Shown: positions 34,002 to 42,353 of the stretch, piece after piece
How positions within the stretch are numbered: position 1 is the stretch's first letter
How the letters are laid out: each line of letters opens with the position of its first letter
Assembly: GCF_022014595.1 (NCBI RefSeq)
Contig: NZ_CP091740.1
Coordinates: 434,001 to 498,000, forward strand
Origin: Solitalea lacus
GTDB lineage: Bacteria; Bacteroidota; Bacteroidia; Sphingobacteriales; Sphingobacteriaceae
Direction: 5' to 3'
Length of the DNA: 64,000 nucleotides
Notes under the pieces: generated by a model
What the model was told of the DNA's origin: nothing
What the model saw: only the letters and a program-made list of their open reading frames with translations
Databases searched by the model: none
Position numbers and translations under genes: made by a program

Positions 34002-36182
34002 ATGAATAGAAGAATCTGGAGTGGTATAGTTTATTTCCTGGTGATTTTTATGGGGCTTTCGGCCAATGTTTTTGGGATCAGTTTATATGTATCACCCAAT
34101 GGGAAAGATAGCAACAAGGGCAGCAAACAAAGTCCTTTACTTACGCTGAATGGTGCAAGGGACAGAATAAGGGAGCTCCGCAAAATTGGCCCTGTCAACG
34201 AGACCATTTATGTTATAATTGAAAATGGGGTTTATTATATGTCGCGACCGCTTGAACTCAGCAGCGACGATGGTGGCAGTGCAAAAGCGCCCGTAGTATA
34301 TAAAGCAGCAGATGGTGCATTCCCTGTTTTTTATGGAGGTATTGAAATAAAGGGTTTTACAAAAGTGAATGATCAGTTGTGGAAAGCCTTTGTTCCGCAA
34401 ACAGCCAGTTTCGGTTGGTATTTTGAACAGCTTTTTGTGAACGGTAAAAGAGCGCAGCGGGCAGTAAGTCCTAATACGGGATTTTATAATCTCAAGAGCG
34501 CCACTGAAACAATCCTGGATAATCAGGGAGCCAATGCCGGCTTTGCTGTTCAACAGGTTGGGCTTGACAGTGTGGGTGCTGCAAAGGAGCTGAGTACGGT
34601 TGATAGGAAGGAATGGAATGATGTAATATTTAACTTTTATCATAAATGGGATTATACGAGAAAGCGATTGCAGTATCCTAATACTGAAAGTACAGGCTTC
34701 TATGTTGAAGGTAAAAGCATGAAGCCTTGGAATAAGCTTGATGGGCACACCTTGGTTTCCATTGAAAACTATCGCCAGGCGCTGGATCATCCGGGTGAAT
34801 GGTTTTTGTCACGTAGCGGAGAATTGTTCTATATTCCCTTGCCAGGAGAAACCATTGAGAACACCCGTTTTATGGCGCCCATTGTGGACAAGTTTATTGT
34901 CATGCAAGGCAATGAGCAGACCTGCAAACAAGTTGAACATATCCGTTTTGAAAATCTCCGGTTTAAGGTTTCCCGGTTTCAAACCGGAGTAAACGGGATA
35001 GAGCCCCAGCAAGCTGCGGCACAGGTAGATGCAGTTATCCTGGCTGACTTTGCCAGCAATATATCTTTTGCAAATTGTGAAGTTGGGCATACAGGTACTT
35101 ATGCATTCTGGTTCAGAAAAGCTTGCAGCAACTGTGCCGTTCAGCATTGCCTGATGCAAGATCTGGGTGCTGGAGGTATTAAGATTGGCGATGTCATTCG
35201 TCCGCAGAAGGGAATTACGGTTTATAGCGACACTTTAAAAACCGATGCGGTTGATTCAATTGGGTATCAAAAATATCTGACCCGAAAAATAAAAATTGAT
35301 AATAATATTATTAGTGGGGGCGGAAAAATATTTCCCTGCGCAGTAGGCATTGGTATATTGAATGGATCGGATAATACAGTCAGTCATAATGAGATTTCTG
35401 ATCTGTACTATTCAGGTATTTCTGTTGGCTGGGTTTGGGGTTATTCTTATAGTGCGGCTAAGCGCAATACCATTTCTTTCAATCACATTCATCATTTGGG
35501 CTGGGGTGTTTTAAGTGATATGGGAGGCATTTATACTTTGGGGGCATCGGAAGGCACGGTAGTCCGAAATAACACCGTTCATGATATTTATGCCTATAGT
35601 TATGGTGGATGGGGCTTGTATACTGATGAGGGGTCAACTGGTATAGTGATGGAGAACAACCTGGTATACAACTGCAAGAGCCAGGGCTTTCACCAACACT
35701 TTGGAAGGAATAACATAATCCGTAATAATATTTTTGCTTTTAACGGGAAATCGCAGTTGGCTGCTACCAGGATTGAAAAGCATTTGTCATTCAGGTTTAC
35801 TAGCAATATTATCTATTTCACAAATGGAGAGCTGACTAATAGCAACTGGCCTAGGGTGAACATATTATCAGATAGCAATTGCTATTGGGATACCCGTACT
35901 CCAGACGTTAAAATCGATACGATCAGTTTTGACAAATGGCGACAATTGGGAAAGGATCAACATTCTCTGGTAGCGGATCCGATGTTTGTTGCACCTGAAT
36001 CCTTCAATTTTAATTTCAAAAATTTTGAACTATGCAAGAAGATAGGATTCAAACCATTCAACTATGCTGAGGCCGGCGTGTATGGTTCAGCTGAATGGAA
36101 GCAGAAAGCCGTAATGCAACCAGAGAGAATGAAGCAATTTTCGATGGCTCAATTTCCTATAAACCGAACGGGTAGAGATTAG
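34002..36182 (+). CDS. Secreted right-handed beta-helix enzyme, GH141-like
   Basis: A 726-residue secreted protein. The start of the mature part, LYVSPNGKDSNKGSKQSPLLTLNGARDRIR, is the typical opening of GH141-like and related beta-helix glycosidases. A central beta-sandwich-like insert (about 100-270) is followed by repeated helix turns with short asparagine-rich strands (NTVSHNEISDLYYSGISVGW, NTISFNHIHHLGWGVLSDMG, TVVRNNTVHDIYAYSYGGWG). Known GH141 members act on fucose or xylose linkages; substrate here is open. I use the ATG at 34002; a GTG at 33975 adds nine residues before the signal peptide. Confidence 0.6.
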   Translation: MNRRIWSGIVYFLVIFMGLSANVFGISLYVSPNGKDSNKGSKQSPLLTLNGARDRIRELRKIGPVNETIYVIIENGVYYMSRPLELSSDDGGSAKAPVVYKAADGAFPVFYGGIEIKGFTKVNDQLWKAFVPQTASFGWYFEQLFVNGKRAQRAVSPNTGFYNLKSATETILDNQGANAGFAVQQVGLDSVGAAKELSTVDRKEWNDVIFNFYHKWDYTRKRLQYPNTESTGFYVEGKSMKPWNKLDGHTLVSIENYRQALDHPGEWFLSRSGELFYIPLPGETIENTRFMAPIVDKFIVMQGNEQTCKQVEHIRFENLRFKVSRFQTGVNGIEPQQAAAQVDAVILADFASNISFANCEVGHTGTYAFWFRKACSNCAVQHCLMQDLGAGGIKIGDVIRPQKGITVYSDTLKTDAVDSIGYQKYLTRKIKIDNNIISGGGKIFPCAVGIGILNGSDNTVSHNEISDLYYSGISVGWVWGYSYSAAKRNTISFNHIHHLGWGVLSDMGGIYTLGASEGTVVRNNTVHDIYAYSYGGWGLYTDEGSTGIVMENNLVYNCKSQGFHQHFGRNNIIRNNIFAFNGKSQLAATRIEKHLSFRFTSNIIYFTNGELTNSNWPRVNILSDSNCYWDTRTPDVKIDTISFDKWRQLGKDQHSLVADPMFVAPESFNFNFKNFELCKKIGFKPFNYAEAGVYGSAEWKQKAVMQPERMKQFSMAQFPINRTGRD

Positions 36183-36278
36183 CTTATGAGGATGGTATAA
36201 GCGTTGTGGCGTTAGGGGCGATCTCAGGAAGAAGGGATAAAAATCCATTTGAAATAGCACCAACGGGTTGAATTGGTC

Positions 36279-36320
36279 AGAGTCCCCTGTCATGTATTGG
36301 CAGGGGACTCTTTTTTATTT
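36279..36320 (+). terminator. Rho-independent terminator after the GH141-like gene
   Basis: AGAGTCCCCTG and CAGGGGACTCT form an 11-bp perfect stem, followed by a long T-rich tract. It ends the transcription unit; the IS element starts only a few bases after the T-tract. Confidence 0.85.
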
Positions 36321-37791
36321 TTAACCCAAAAAAGTCATTAGGGATTTAAGTTTTTGTCAAGTCAAATGTTTTATTACAATTCCATAGGCCGGTAAACCAT
36401 TCTCTTCGTTTCATGGCCAGCGACAGTTTTAGGATTTTCTGGCTGCCGTTTTTTACCATATACCCGCCAATGGCAAACACCTTGTAGCGTAATGTTTTCA
36501 GGCGTTGTTCTACTTGGGTATTAAGCACGACCTGCCTGAAAAGGCTGATGAAGTTATAGGCCATCATCACCCAGTTCAGGGCCGCTTCGGTGGCATCAAA
36601 GTTTTTAAGATTGAAGCTGTCTGCCCCAAAATCGTATTTCAGTTCTTTGATCCGGTTTTCGCAATTGGCCCTTTGCCGGTACAGATTCCACACCTGAAGT
36701 GCCGGCAGGGTTAAATCGGTGACAAAACAACTGTAGCGGTAATTTTTATAAATGCCCTCGTCTTCAAATAGTTTCAGCGTTTTGCCCGTTGCACAGGGGC
36801 GTTCACTGACTTGCTGGCGGACCATGACCAGCCTTCTGGGTTGATCCCACAGGGGACTTTGATAAGTGCTTTCGGCCACTTCGATACCAGCAGTAACTTT
36901 TACCCACAGGTGTTGTGCGGCGAGTTTTTGTTGGATCGGTTTGTACTGCCGGGCGGCAATGATGTAGTTGCCCACTTGTGGACTTTGCTCCAGATACTCA
37001 AATACTTCTTTACCGTAAAATCCACTGTCGGCCCTGAATAAGCCTATTTTTTTACCGTTTAGTTTTTCGATCGTATCGGCTAAAAAGCCCTGAAAATTAT
37101 TGCTCGTATAGCTGTCGCCGCTTCGCAGCCAAAAGTTGGCGACCATTTTTGTTTCCTCTATAAAGGCGATTAAAGGATGATGACTGTTGCGGCCTGGCTT
37201 AAGGGGGTTGTATCCTTTTTTACTACCCTGTTGCCCGCCGTATCGGGTAAGGATGGTGGAGTCGACATCCAGCGTGTAATTATCATACTGCAGATTGCCA
37301 AAAAACCATTGGTATAAAGGGGTGAAGATCTGCTGGTTGGTGGCCAGGGTATGTTTATTAAAAAAGCGCTGGATGGCTTTACTGCCTGCCATTTGTTTGA
37401 AACCCCAGCATTGTTTCATGACCGCATCATGGCGCGTTACCTCGCAATGTTCAAACTTGTTGGCCCCACACCATATACTGGTCATAAACTGTTGGATGAG
37501 TTGATGCGGAGAATACCCCCGGTTTGACCCTGGGGCTGGCAATGGCAACTGATCCAATGCAGCTTCAAAATCCATCCTGTCCAACATTTTTTTCATCAAA
37601 ATAATACCCGACCAAGGAGTTATTTCTTTGTCTGTAAAGTCAATTTTCAGGTCCAAGTTCAAATAAGGTTTACTTACTGCAATTTCCTCCAATTTACATT
37701 GGTATAAAACCAATAGTTATCAACAAGTTAACACTCTTAATTTCTAATGGCGGTCATTAGAAATTGAGGCTAATGACTTTTTTGGGTTTAA
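36320..37791 (-). mobile_element. IS1380-family insertion sequence with target duplication
   Basis: Terminal inverted repeats CCCAAAAAAGTCATTAG (36325-36341) and their complement (37770-37786) bound a 1462-bp element. It is flanked by the 5-bp direct repeat TTTAA (36320-36324 and 37787-37791), the target-site duplication. A single transposase gene fills the element. Intact repeats and gene suggest recent insertion. It separates the terminator of one PUL unit from the operator/promoter of the next, so it probably does not break a gene. Confidence 0.9.
36346..37713 (-). CDS. IS1380-family transposase
   Basis: A 455-residue DDE transposase. The first catalytic Asp lies in YTLDVDSTILTRYGGQQG near residue 150, the second in LFRADSGFYGKEVFEYLE near 228, and the Glu region in RANCENRIKELKYDFGADSF near 358, with the Y-(2)-R-(3)-E-(6)-K-like arrangement of the IS4 superfamily. 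The IS1380 signature GYNPLKPGRNSHHPLIAF is present. It is full length and intact. Confidence 0.93.
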   Translation of the reverse strand: MVLYQCKLEEIAVSKPYLNLDLKIDFTDKEITPWSGIILMKKMLDRMDFEAALDQLPLPAPGSNRGYSPHQLIQQFMTSIWCGANKFEHCEVTRHDAVMKQCWGFKQMAGSKAIQRFFNKHTLATNQQIFTPLYQWFFGNLQYDNYTLDVDSTILTRYGGQQGSKKGYNPLKPGRNSHHPLIAFIEETKMVANFWLRSGDSYTSNNFQGFLADTIEKLNGKKIGLFRADSGFYGKEVFEYLEQSPQVGNYIIAARQYKPIQQKLAAQHLWVKVTAGIEVAESTYQSPLWDQPRRLVMVRQQVSERPCATGKTLKLFEDEGIYKNYRYSCFVTDLTLPALQVWNLYRQRANCENRIKELKYDFGADSFNLKNFDATEAALNWVMMAYNFISLFRQVVLNTQVEQRLKTLRYKVFAIGGYMVKNGSQKILKLSLAMKRREWFTGLWNCNKTFDLTKT

Positions 37792-37857
37792 ACTATTTAC
37801 TTTATGCCTTTTTAGGACTCGAAGGATAACAATTTACATCTCTAATGTGAAAAAAAA

Positions 37858-37894
37858 CGAAAACGTTTGAAAGAGTAATTTCAAACGTTTTCGT
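37858..37894. promoter_or_regulatory. Paired LacI-type operator upstream of the gene at 38073
   Basis: CGAAAACGTTTGAAA and TTTCAAACGTTTTCG around a short centre, CG dyads 22 bp apart. Outer arms GTGAAA and TTTTAC are almost symmetric. The site lies directly beyond the right end of the IS1380 element. Confidence 0.75.
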
Positions 37895-37927
37895 AACCTG
37901 ATTTTACAAGTAGCTGCCTATCATTTT

Positions 37928-37958
37928 TTTGATTTGTTATTATTCCACTTTAGTTTAA
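37928..37958 (+). promoter_or_regulatory. Promoter of the second PUL unit
   Basis: TTTG (37928-37931), 19 nt, then TAGTTTAA (37951-37958). This block is nearly identical to the susC promoter and to that at 46996-47026. About 35 nt further on (37985-38023) comes a copy of a roughly 40-bp leader repeat that also occurs at 46857-46895. Confidence 0.6.
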
Positions 37959-37984
37959 GCTTTTTCAACAAGGTTGTTATATAC

Positions 37985-38023
37985 AAAGTCCATCTTTAGT
38001 ATAGGATAATCCATTTTGGAAAG
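37985..38023. repeat. Leader repeat, copy 1 (partner at 46857-46895)
   Basis: This stretch and 46857-46895 share AAAGTCCAT, TTAGT and ATAATCCATTTT in the same order, about 80 per cent identical by eye. The core also resembles ATTAATCCACTTTAG inside the three promoters. Copy 1 is downstream of its promoter and copy 2 is upstream of its operator, so it may be a binding site rather than a promoter part. Confidence 0.5.
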
Positions 38024-38072
38024 AACTGGAAAAAGTAGGTTTGCTATTTATCAAAGTGAGAAAATCATTAAC

Positions 38073-39866
38073 ATGAACGCCCGATTGTTATTATTCCTGA
38101 CCCTGTGTATTTTTTCGTTGCAAGTTTTTTCACAAAAGAAAAATGAGGGTTATATTTTGGATATGGTTCACCATAACCCAGGTGAATCATTAACCCAATC
38201 AATTTTTAATGACCCGAAAGTATTGGCAGAACAAGGCTATACCGGGCAGGTTATGAATGATTTTACATTTGCTCATGCTGCTATTACTTTCAGGAAGCTA
38301 AGCCCAGCGATCTTTCCAGAGGGTTCCAAAGAATGGCAGTGGGTAATGAATGCTGCTGAGACGGTAAAAAAGAATATTAAAGCCGCTCATGCCGCGGGTA
38401 TCAAAGTATATTATTTTACCGACATCATTGTATTGCCCAAAAAGCTCGTGGAATTGTATCACGATGAAATATGCGACAGCCTGGGCCGCATATCGTTTGA
38501 GCGTCCCCGAACATTGGAGATCCATAAAATTATGTTGGAAGAATTGTTTGAAACTTTTCCAGACCTGGATGGGTTGGTAATCCGCACAGGGGAAACCTAC
38601 ACAAACAATGTTCCTTATCATACAGGCAATAACCCAATTACCAATAGAGAGCAAAGCCATATCAAACTAATTAACCTGTTACGGGAAGAAGTGTGTGTGA
38701 AAAGAAATAAGACCATATTTTATCGTACATGGTCTTTTGGTGGGATGCACGAGTCGCCAGACTATTACTTAAATGTGGTCAACAATATTACTCCTCACCC
38801 GCAGCTTATATTTTCTATTAAACATACAAAAGGTGATTACCTGAGAACCTTTAGTTTCAATCCTACCTTAACGCTCGGCAATCATTCCCAGATTGTTGAA
38901 GTGCAATGTCAGCGTGAGTACGAAGGAAAGGGAGCATACCCCAATTATGTAATGAATGGTGTGATCAATGGCTTTGAAGAGTATGAAACCAATACACCGC
39001 AAAAAGGTAATAAATCGCTAAATGATATTAAAAACAGCCCCAACTTTAAAGGTGTTTGGAGTTGGAGTCGTGGAGGAGGCTGGGTAGGCCCTTATATCAG
39101 CAACGAATTTTGGTGTAAGCTCAATGCCTATGTAATTGATCATTGGGCTTCCAATACAGCGCAAACCGAGGATGAGGTGTTTGACCGTTTTATGGATGAA
39201 AACGGTATCAGGGGTGCTTCGCGTAAAAGGTTTCGGCAATTGTGTTTGCTTTCGGCGAAAGCTGTTCTGAGAGGACATTTCAGTAGTGCGCTGCCGTTTG
39301 AAAACGGGTGGACATGGTGGATGAGAGACGAGTTTCTGGCTGGGATAGACTCTATTGTAGAAGTTGATAAACATAGTTCTGAAGGGCCGTTGTATCATGC
39401 ATTTTCCAAGTATTACAATCAGGGTCTGTTGCAAAAAGCCGTAGACGAAAAATATGAAGCGGTAAGGATGTGGCAGTCGATAGAGGCATTAAGCCGGAAG
39501 ATACAAATCAGCAATAAAGCTGACCAAGACTATGTTAGGGTGTCCAGCCAATACGGATTGTTGTTGCATAAGATCATTGCCGAAGGGTGGAATATCATGG
39601 CTATGGGGTTCGAAGGGGATAAAACGGGCATTTACAATAAAGCTAAGATTAAAACTTCCGTTGAAAAATATGATCGCTACTGGAAACAGTATGAAGATCT
39701 GAAGAATCAAAATCCTTCTTGCGCTACCCTTTACAAACCGTATGCTTTTGTGTTTATCGGTCCTAAATACCATTTAACAAAAGGCATGAGCGCTTCCGTT
39801 GATAAATATAGAAAGTTGGTCAAAAGCGTAGACTTATCCATGAAGGCTGATTCGTCAAAAAAATAA
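38073..39866 (+). CDS. Secreted TIM-barrel glycosidase-like protein, family unknown
   Basis: A 597-residue protein starting at the ATG at 38073, which gives a clean signal peptide (MNARLLLFLTLCIFSLQVFSQ); the frame is open from 38016. Recognisable barrel-like steps are VMNDFTFAH, AAGIKVYYFTDIIVLP, DGLVIRTGETYTNNVP, TIFYRTWSFGG and GVWSWSRGGGWVGPYI. The Glu in RTGETY and the acids in FSIKHTKGDY are candidate catalytic residues. It resembles alpha-glucuronidase-type enzymes in general plan, but I do not recognise a family. It leads an operon with a GH92 and a GH38-like enzyme. Confidence 0.5.
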   Translation: MNARLLLFLTLCIFSLQVFSQKKNEGYILDMVHHNPGESLTQSIFNDPKVLAEQGYTGQVMNDFTFAHAAITFRKLSPAIFPEGSKEWQWVMNAAETVKKNIKAAHAAGIKVYYFTDIIVLPKKLVELYHDEICDSLGRISFERPRTLEIHKIMLEELFETFPDLDGLVIRTGETYTNNVPYHTGNNPITNREQSHIKLINLLREEVCVKRNKTIFYRTWSFGGMHESPDYYLNVVNNITPHPQLIFSIKHTKGDYLRTFSFNPTLTLGNHSQIVEVQCQREYEGKGAYPNYVMNGVINGFEEYETNTPQKGNKSLNDIKNSPNFKGVWSWSRGGGWVGPYISNEFWCKLNAYVIDHWASNTAQTEDEVFDRFMDENGIRGASRKRFRQLCLLSAKAVLRGHFSSALPFENGWTWWMRDEFLAGIDSIVEVDKHSSEGPLYHAFSKYYNQGLLQKAVDEKYEAVRMWQSIEALSRKIQISNKADQDYVRVSSQYGLLLHKIIAEGWNIMAMGFEGDKTGIYNKAKIKTSVEKYDRYWKQYEDLKNQNPSCATLYKPYAFVFIGPKYHLTKGMSASVDKYRKLVKSVDLSMKADSSKK

Positions 39867-39905
39867 TTTCTTCTTGCTTAGACGGTAAATAAATACAGAC
39901 AATTA

Positions 39906-42293
39906 ATGATTAGAAAATACAATATGAGAGTTTTTTTGTTGGGATTATTTTTTTTCACATTCGCAAAAGCATTCGGCCAGAAGCCTGCTGACCTGGCGAA
40001 TCCGCTAGTGGCCACTGCAAAGCCTCGCTTTGATTTTTTTGCAGCCGCATCTTTGCCATATGGCATGGTGGCTTTAAGTCCCGATACCCATCACGGTGAT
40101 TTGTGGAATGCAGGATATCGCCATAACGATGAATATATTTTCAACTTCAGTCATATTCATAATACTCAAACGGCAGGGATTCCGGTAATGCCTGTTGTTG
40201 GTCCATGTAAGGCATTACAAGGTTTAGAAGCTACTAAATGCAAATTGAATCACCAGGGTGAAGTTGCAAAGCCTGGATATCATAAGCTTTTGCTTCCTGA
40301 TTATGGAATCACTGCAGAATTAACATCTTCTCAGCGTGCAGGCTTTCATTGTTATACATTTCCCGCTACCAAAGAAGCTCATATCATTATGGATCTGACT
40401 GCAGCCTTGGGACCGGTAAAAATGCTGAAGGGATATGCAAAAAAAATAAGCAACACTGAAATAGAAGGATACTCGGTAAACGCGCCCACCTTCAGGAGAA
40501 AGAAAAACTGTACGGTGTACTTTTATGCTAAGTTCAGTAAGCCCTTCGACAAAATAAACTTCTGGAAAGCTGCTGATCTAGATCCTGAAAAAAAAGTATT
40601 AGTTAATGGAAACCTAACCGATGATCCCAAAGCAGGTGCATATGCCAGCTACAATAATCTTAAACAGGGGGAGCAAATCATGATGCAGGTAGGGATTTCA
40701 TTTGTAAGCATGGAAAATGCGAAAATGAATCTCAACAAAGAAATTACTGATTGGGATTTTGAGGGAGCGGTTGTAAAGGCTAAGCAGGCATGGAACGATT
40801 ACCTTGGCCGGATTGAAGTGAGTGGTGGAACGAAGAAGCAGCAGGTGAAGTTTTACACCGATTTAATGCATACCGCTATTGGCCGCAGAATAAGTGAAGA
40901 TGTGAACGGTGCATATACCGACAACACCGGACCTGCACCCGTTGTTCGATATATTCCGCTAAATGCAAAGGGTGTTCCGTCGTATCATTTTCTGGATGCT
41001 GATGGTTTATGGGGCTCTCAATGGAACCTTAATATTTTATGGTCGATGGTATATCCCGAATATGGAAATGATTTGGCCTCCACTTTTCTTTCTTACTACA
41101 AGAATATGGGCTTGTTGGGCAGAACATCCTGGGGTGGACAAGAATGTTATGTGATGGTGGGCGATCAGACAGTGCCCCTGTTGTCAGCTTTGCTCCAGAC
41201 CGGACGGGCAACTTTTGATAAAGAACTAGCCTTTAAAGGTGCTTACAAGAATGCGTTTCCGGGCGGCACAAGGGACAGGGCAGGTTATGAAGCCGGTCCT
41301 ACTCCTGAGGGCGGCGGTATCGACTGGTATCTTAAATACGGCTATGTGCCTATTGAGATCAAGGATAGAGGTGATGGATATAACCGCGGAGGAGCTTCTA
41401 TGACTCTAGAATATGCTTACCAGGATTGGTGTATTGCTAATATGGCATCTACCTTGAATAAGAAAGAATATTGCCCGGAGTTTATGCAAAGGGCCGGGTA
41501 CTGGAAAAATATTTTTGATGCCTCCAAGGGCTATATAAGACCCAAAGACACTTTGGGTAACTGGCTTACTAACTTCGAACCGGTAGGAACAAAAAAAGGC
41601 ACTAATCATGCCACCCCAGGTTTCATTGAATCAAATGCATCTATTTACAGTTATTATGTTCCCCAGGATGTGAAAGGATTAATACAAGCCATGGGTGGAA
41701 ATGATGCTTTTGTAAATAGATTAAATGCTGATTTTGAAAGTGGAGTTAATAAAGGTTTCGCGGCAGAGCATGGTGAACACTACGCTGCCCGTGTTGATTA
41801 CGACAATCAACCTGGCTGCCACATGGGCCATTTGTTCAGTCACGCCGGCGCACCATGGTTGACGCAGTACTGGGTAAGACAAGTGAAAGAGGCAACTTTT
41901 GGCGATACCACTGCTACAACAGGTTACAGGGGCGATGAAGACCAGGGACAAATGGGTGCTTTAAGTACTTTGATGGCCGTGGGTCTATTTGATGTACAAG
42001 GCCTAGTTGATGTAAATCCAACTTTGGAAATCACTTCGCCCATCTTCGATAAAATCACGTTTAAACTGCCAGGTAAGAAACAGTTCGTTATACAAACATC
42101 ATCACCTGCCGGAAAAGATAATACCTACATACAATCGGTAGAATTGAATGGGAAATCCTGGAACAGTTTCGAGTTTCCTTTTAAAGAATTTGCAGGTGGT
42201 GGTTCAATGAAAATAAAGCTTGGATCTGAACCCAACAAAGCATGGGGCTCTAAGCCGATTTTCAAAGATGGTAAGGAAAATTTAGTAAAGTAA
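39906..42293 (+). CDS. GH92 alpha-mannosidase
   Basis: A 795-residue secreted exo-alpha-mannosidase of the calcium-dependent inverting family GH92. The N-terminal beta-sandwich begins VATAKPRFDFFAAASLPYGMVALSPDTHHGDLWNAGY, and the (alpha/alpha)6 domain includes DGLWGSQWNLNILWSMVYPEYGNDL, WGGQECYVMVGDQTVPLL, and the terminal GDEDQGQMGALSTLMAVGLFDV, the place of the catalytic acids and metal site in the family. The first ATG (39906) is used, although the ATG at 39924 gives a better signal peptide. It lies 39 nt after the preceding gene. Confidence 0.85.
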   Translation: MIRKYNMRVFLLGLFFFTFAKAFGQKPADLANPLVATAKPRFDFFAAASLPYGMVALSPDTHHGDLWNAGYRHNDEYIFNFSHIHNTQTAGIPVMPVVGPCKALQGLEATKCKLNHQGEVAKPGYHKLLLPDYGITAELTSSQRAGFHCYTFPATKEAHIIMDLTAALGPVKMLKGYAKKISNTEIEGYSVNAPTFRRKKNCTVYFYAKFSKPFDKINFWKAADLDPEKKVLVNGNLTDDPKAGAYASYNNLKQGEQIMMQVGISFVSMENAKMNLNKEITDWDFEGAVVKAKQAWNDYLGRIEVSGGTKKQQVKFYTDLMHTAIGRRISEDVNGAYTDNTGPAPVVRYIPLNAKGVPSYHFLDADGLWGSQWNLNILWSMVYPEYGNDLASTFLSYYKNMGLLGRTSWGGQECYVMVGDQTVPLLSALLQTGRATFDKELAFKGAYKNAFPGGTRDRAGYEAGPTPEGGGIDWYLKYGYVPIEIKDRGDGYNRGGASMTLEYAYQDWCIANMASTLNKKEYCPEFMQRAGYWKNIFDASKGYIRPKDTLGNWLTNFEPVGTKKGTNHATPGFIESNASIYSYYVPQDVKGLIQAMGGNDAFVNRLNADFESGVNKGFAAEHGEHYAARVDYDNQPGCHMGHLFSHAGAPWLTQYWVRQVKEATFGDTTATTGYRGDEDQGQMGALSTLMAVGLFDVQGLVDVNPTLEITSPIFDKITFKLPGKKQFVIQTSSPAGKDNTYIQSVELNGKSWNSFEFPFKEFAGGGSMKIKLGSEPNKAWGSKPIFKDGKENLVK

Positions 42294-42353
42294 TTTGCAA
42301 GCATAAGACCAACAAACAGCTTATACTGTTTCATATAGTCGAATTGTATAACA

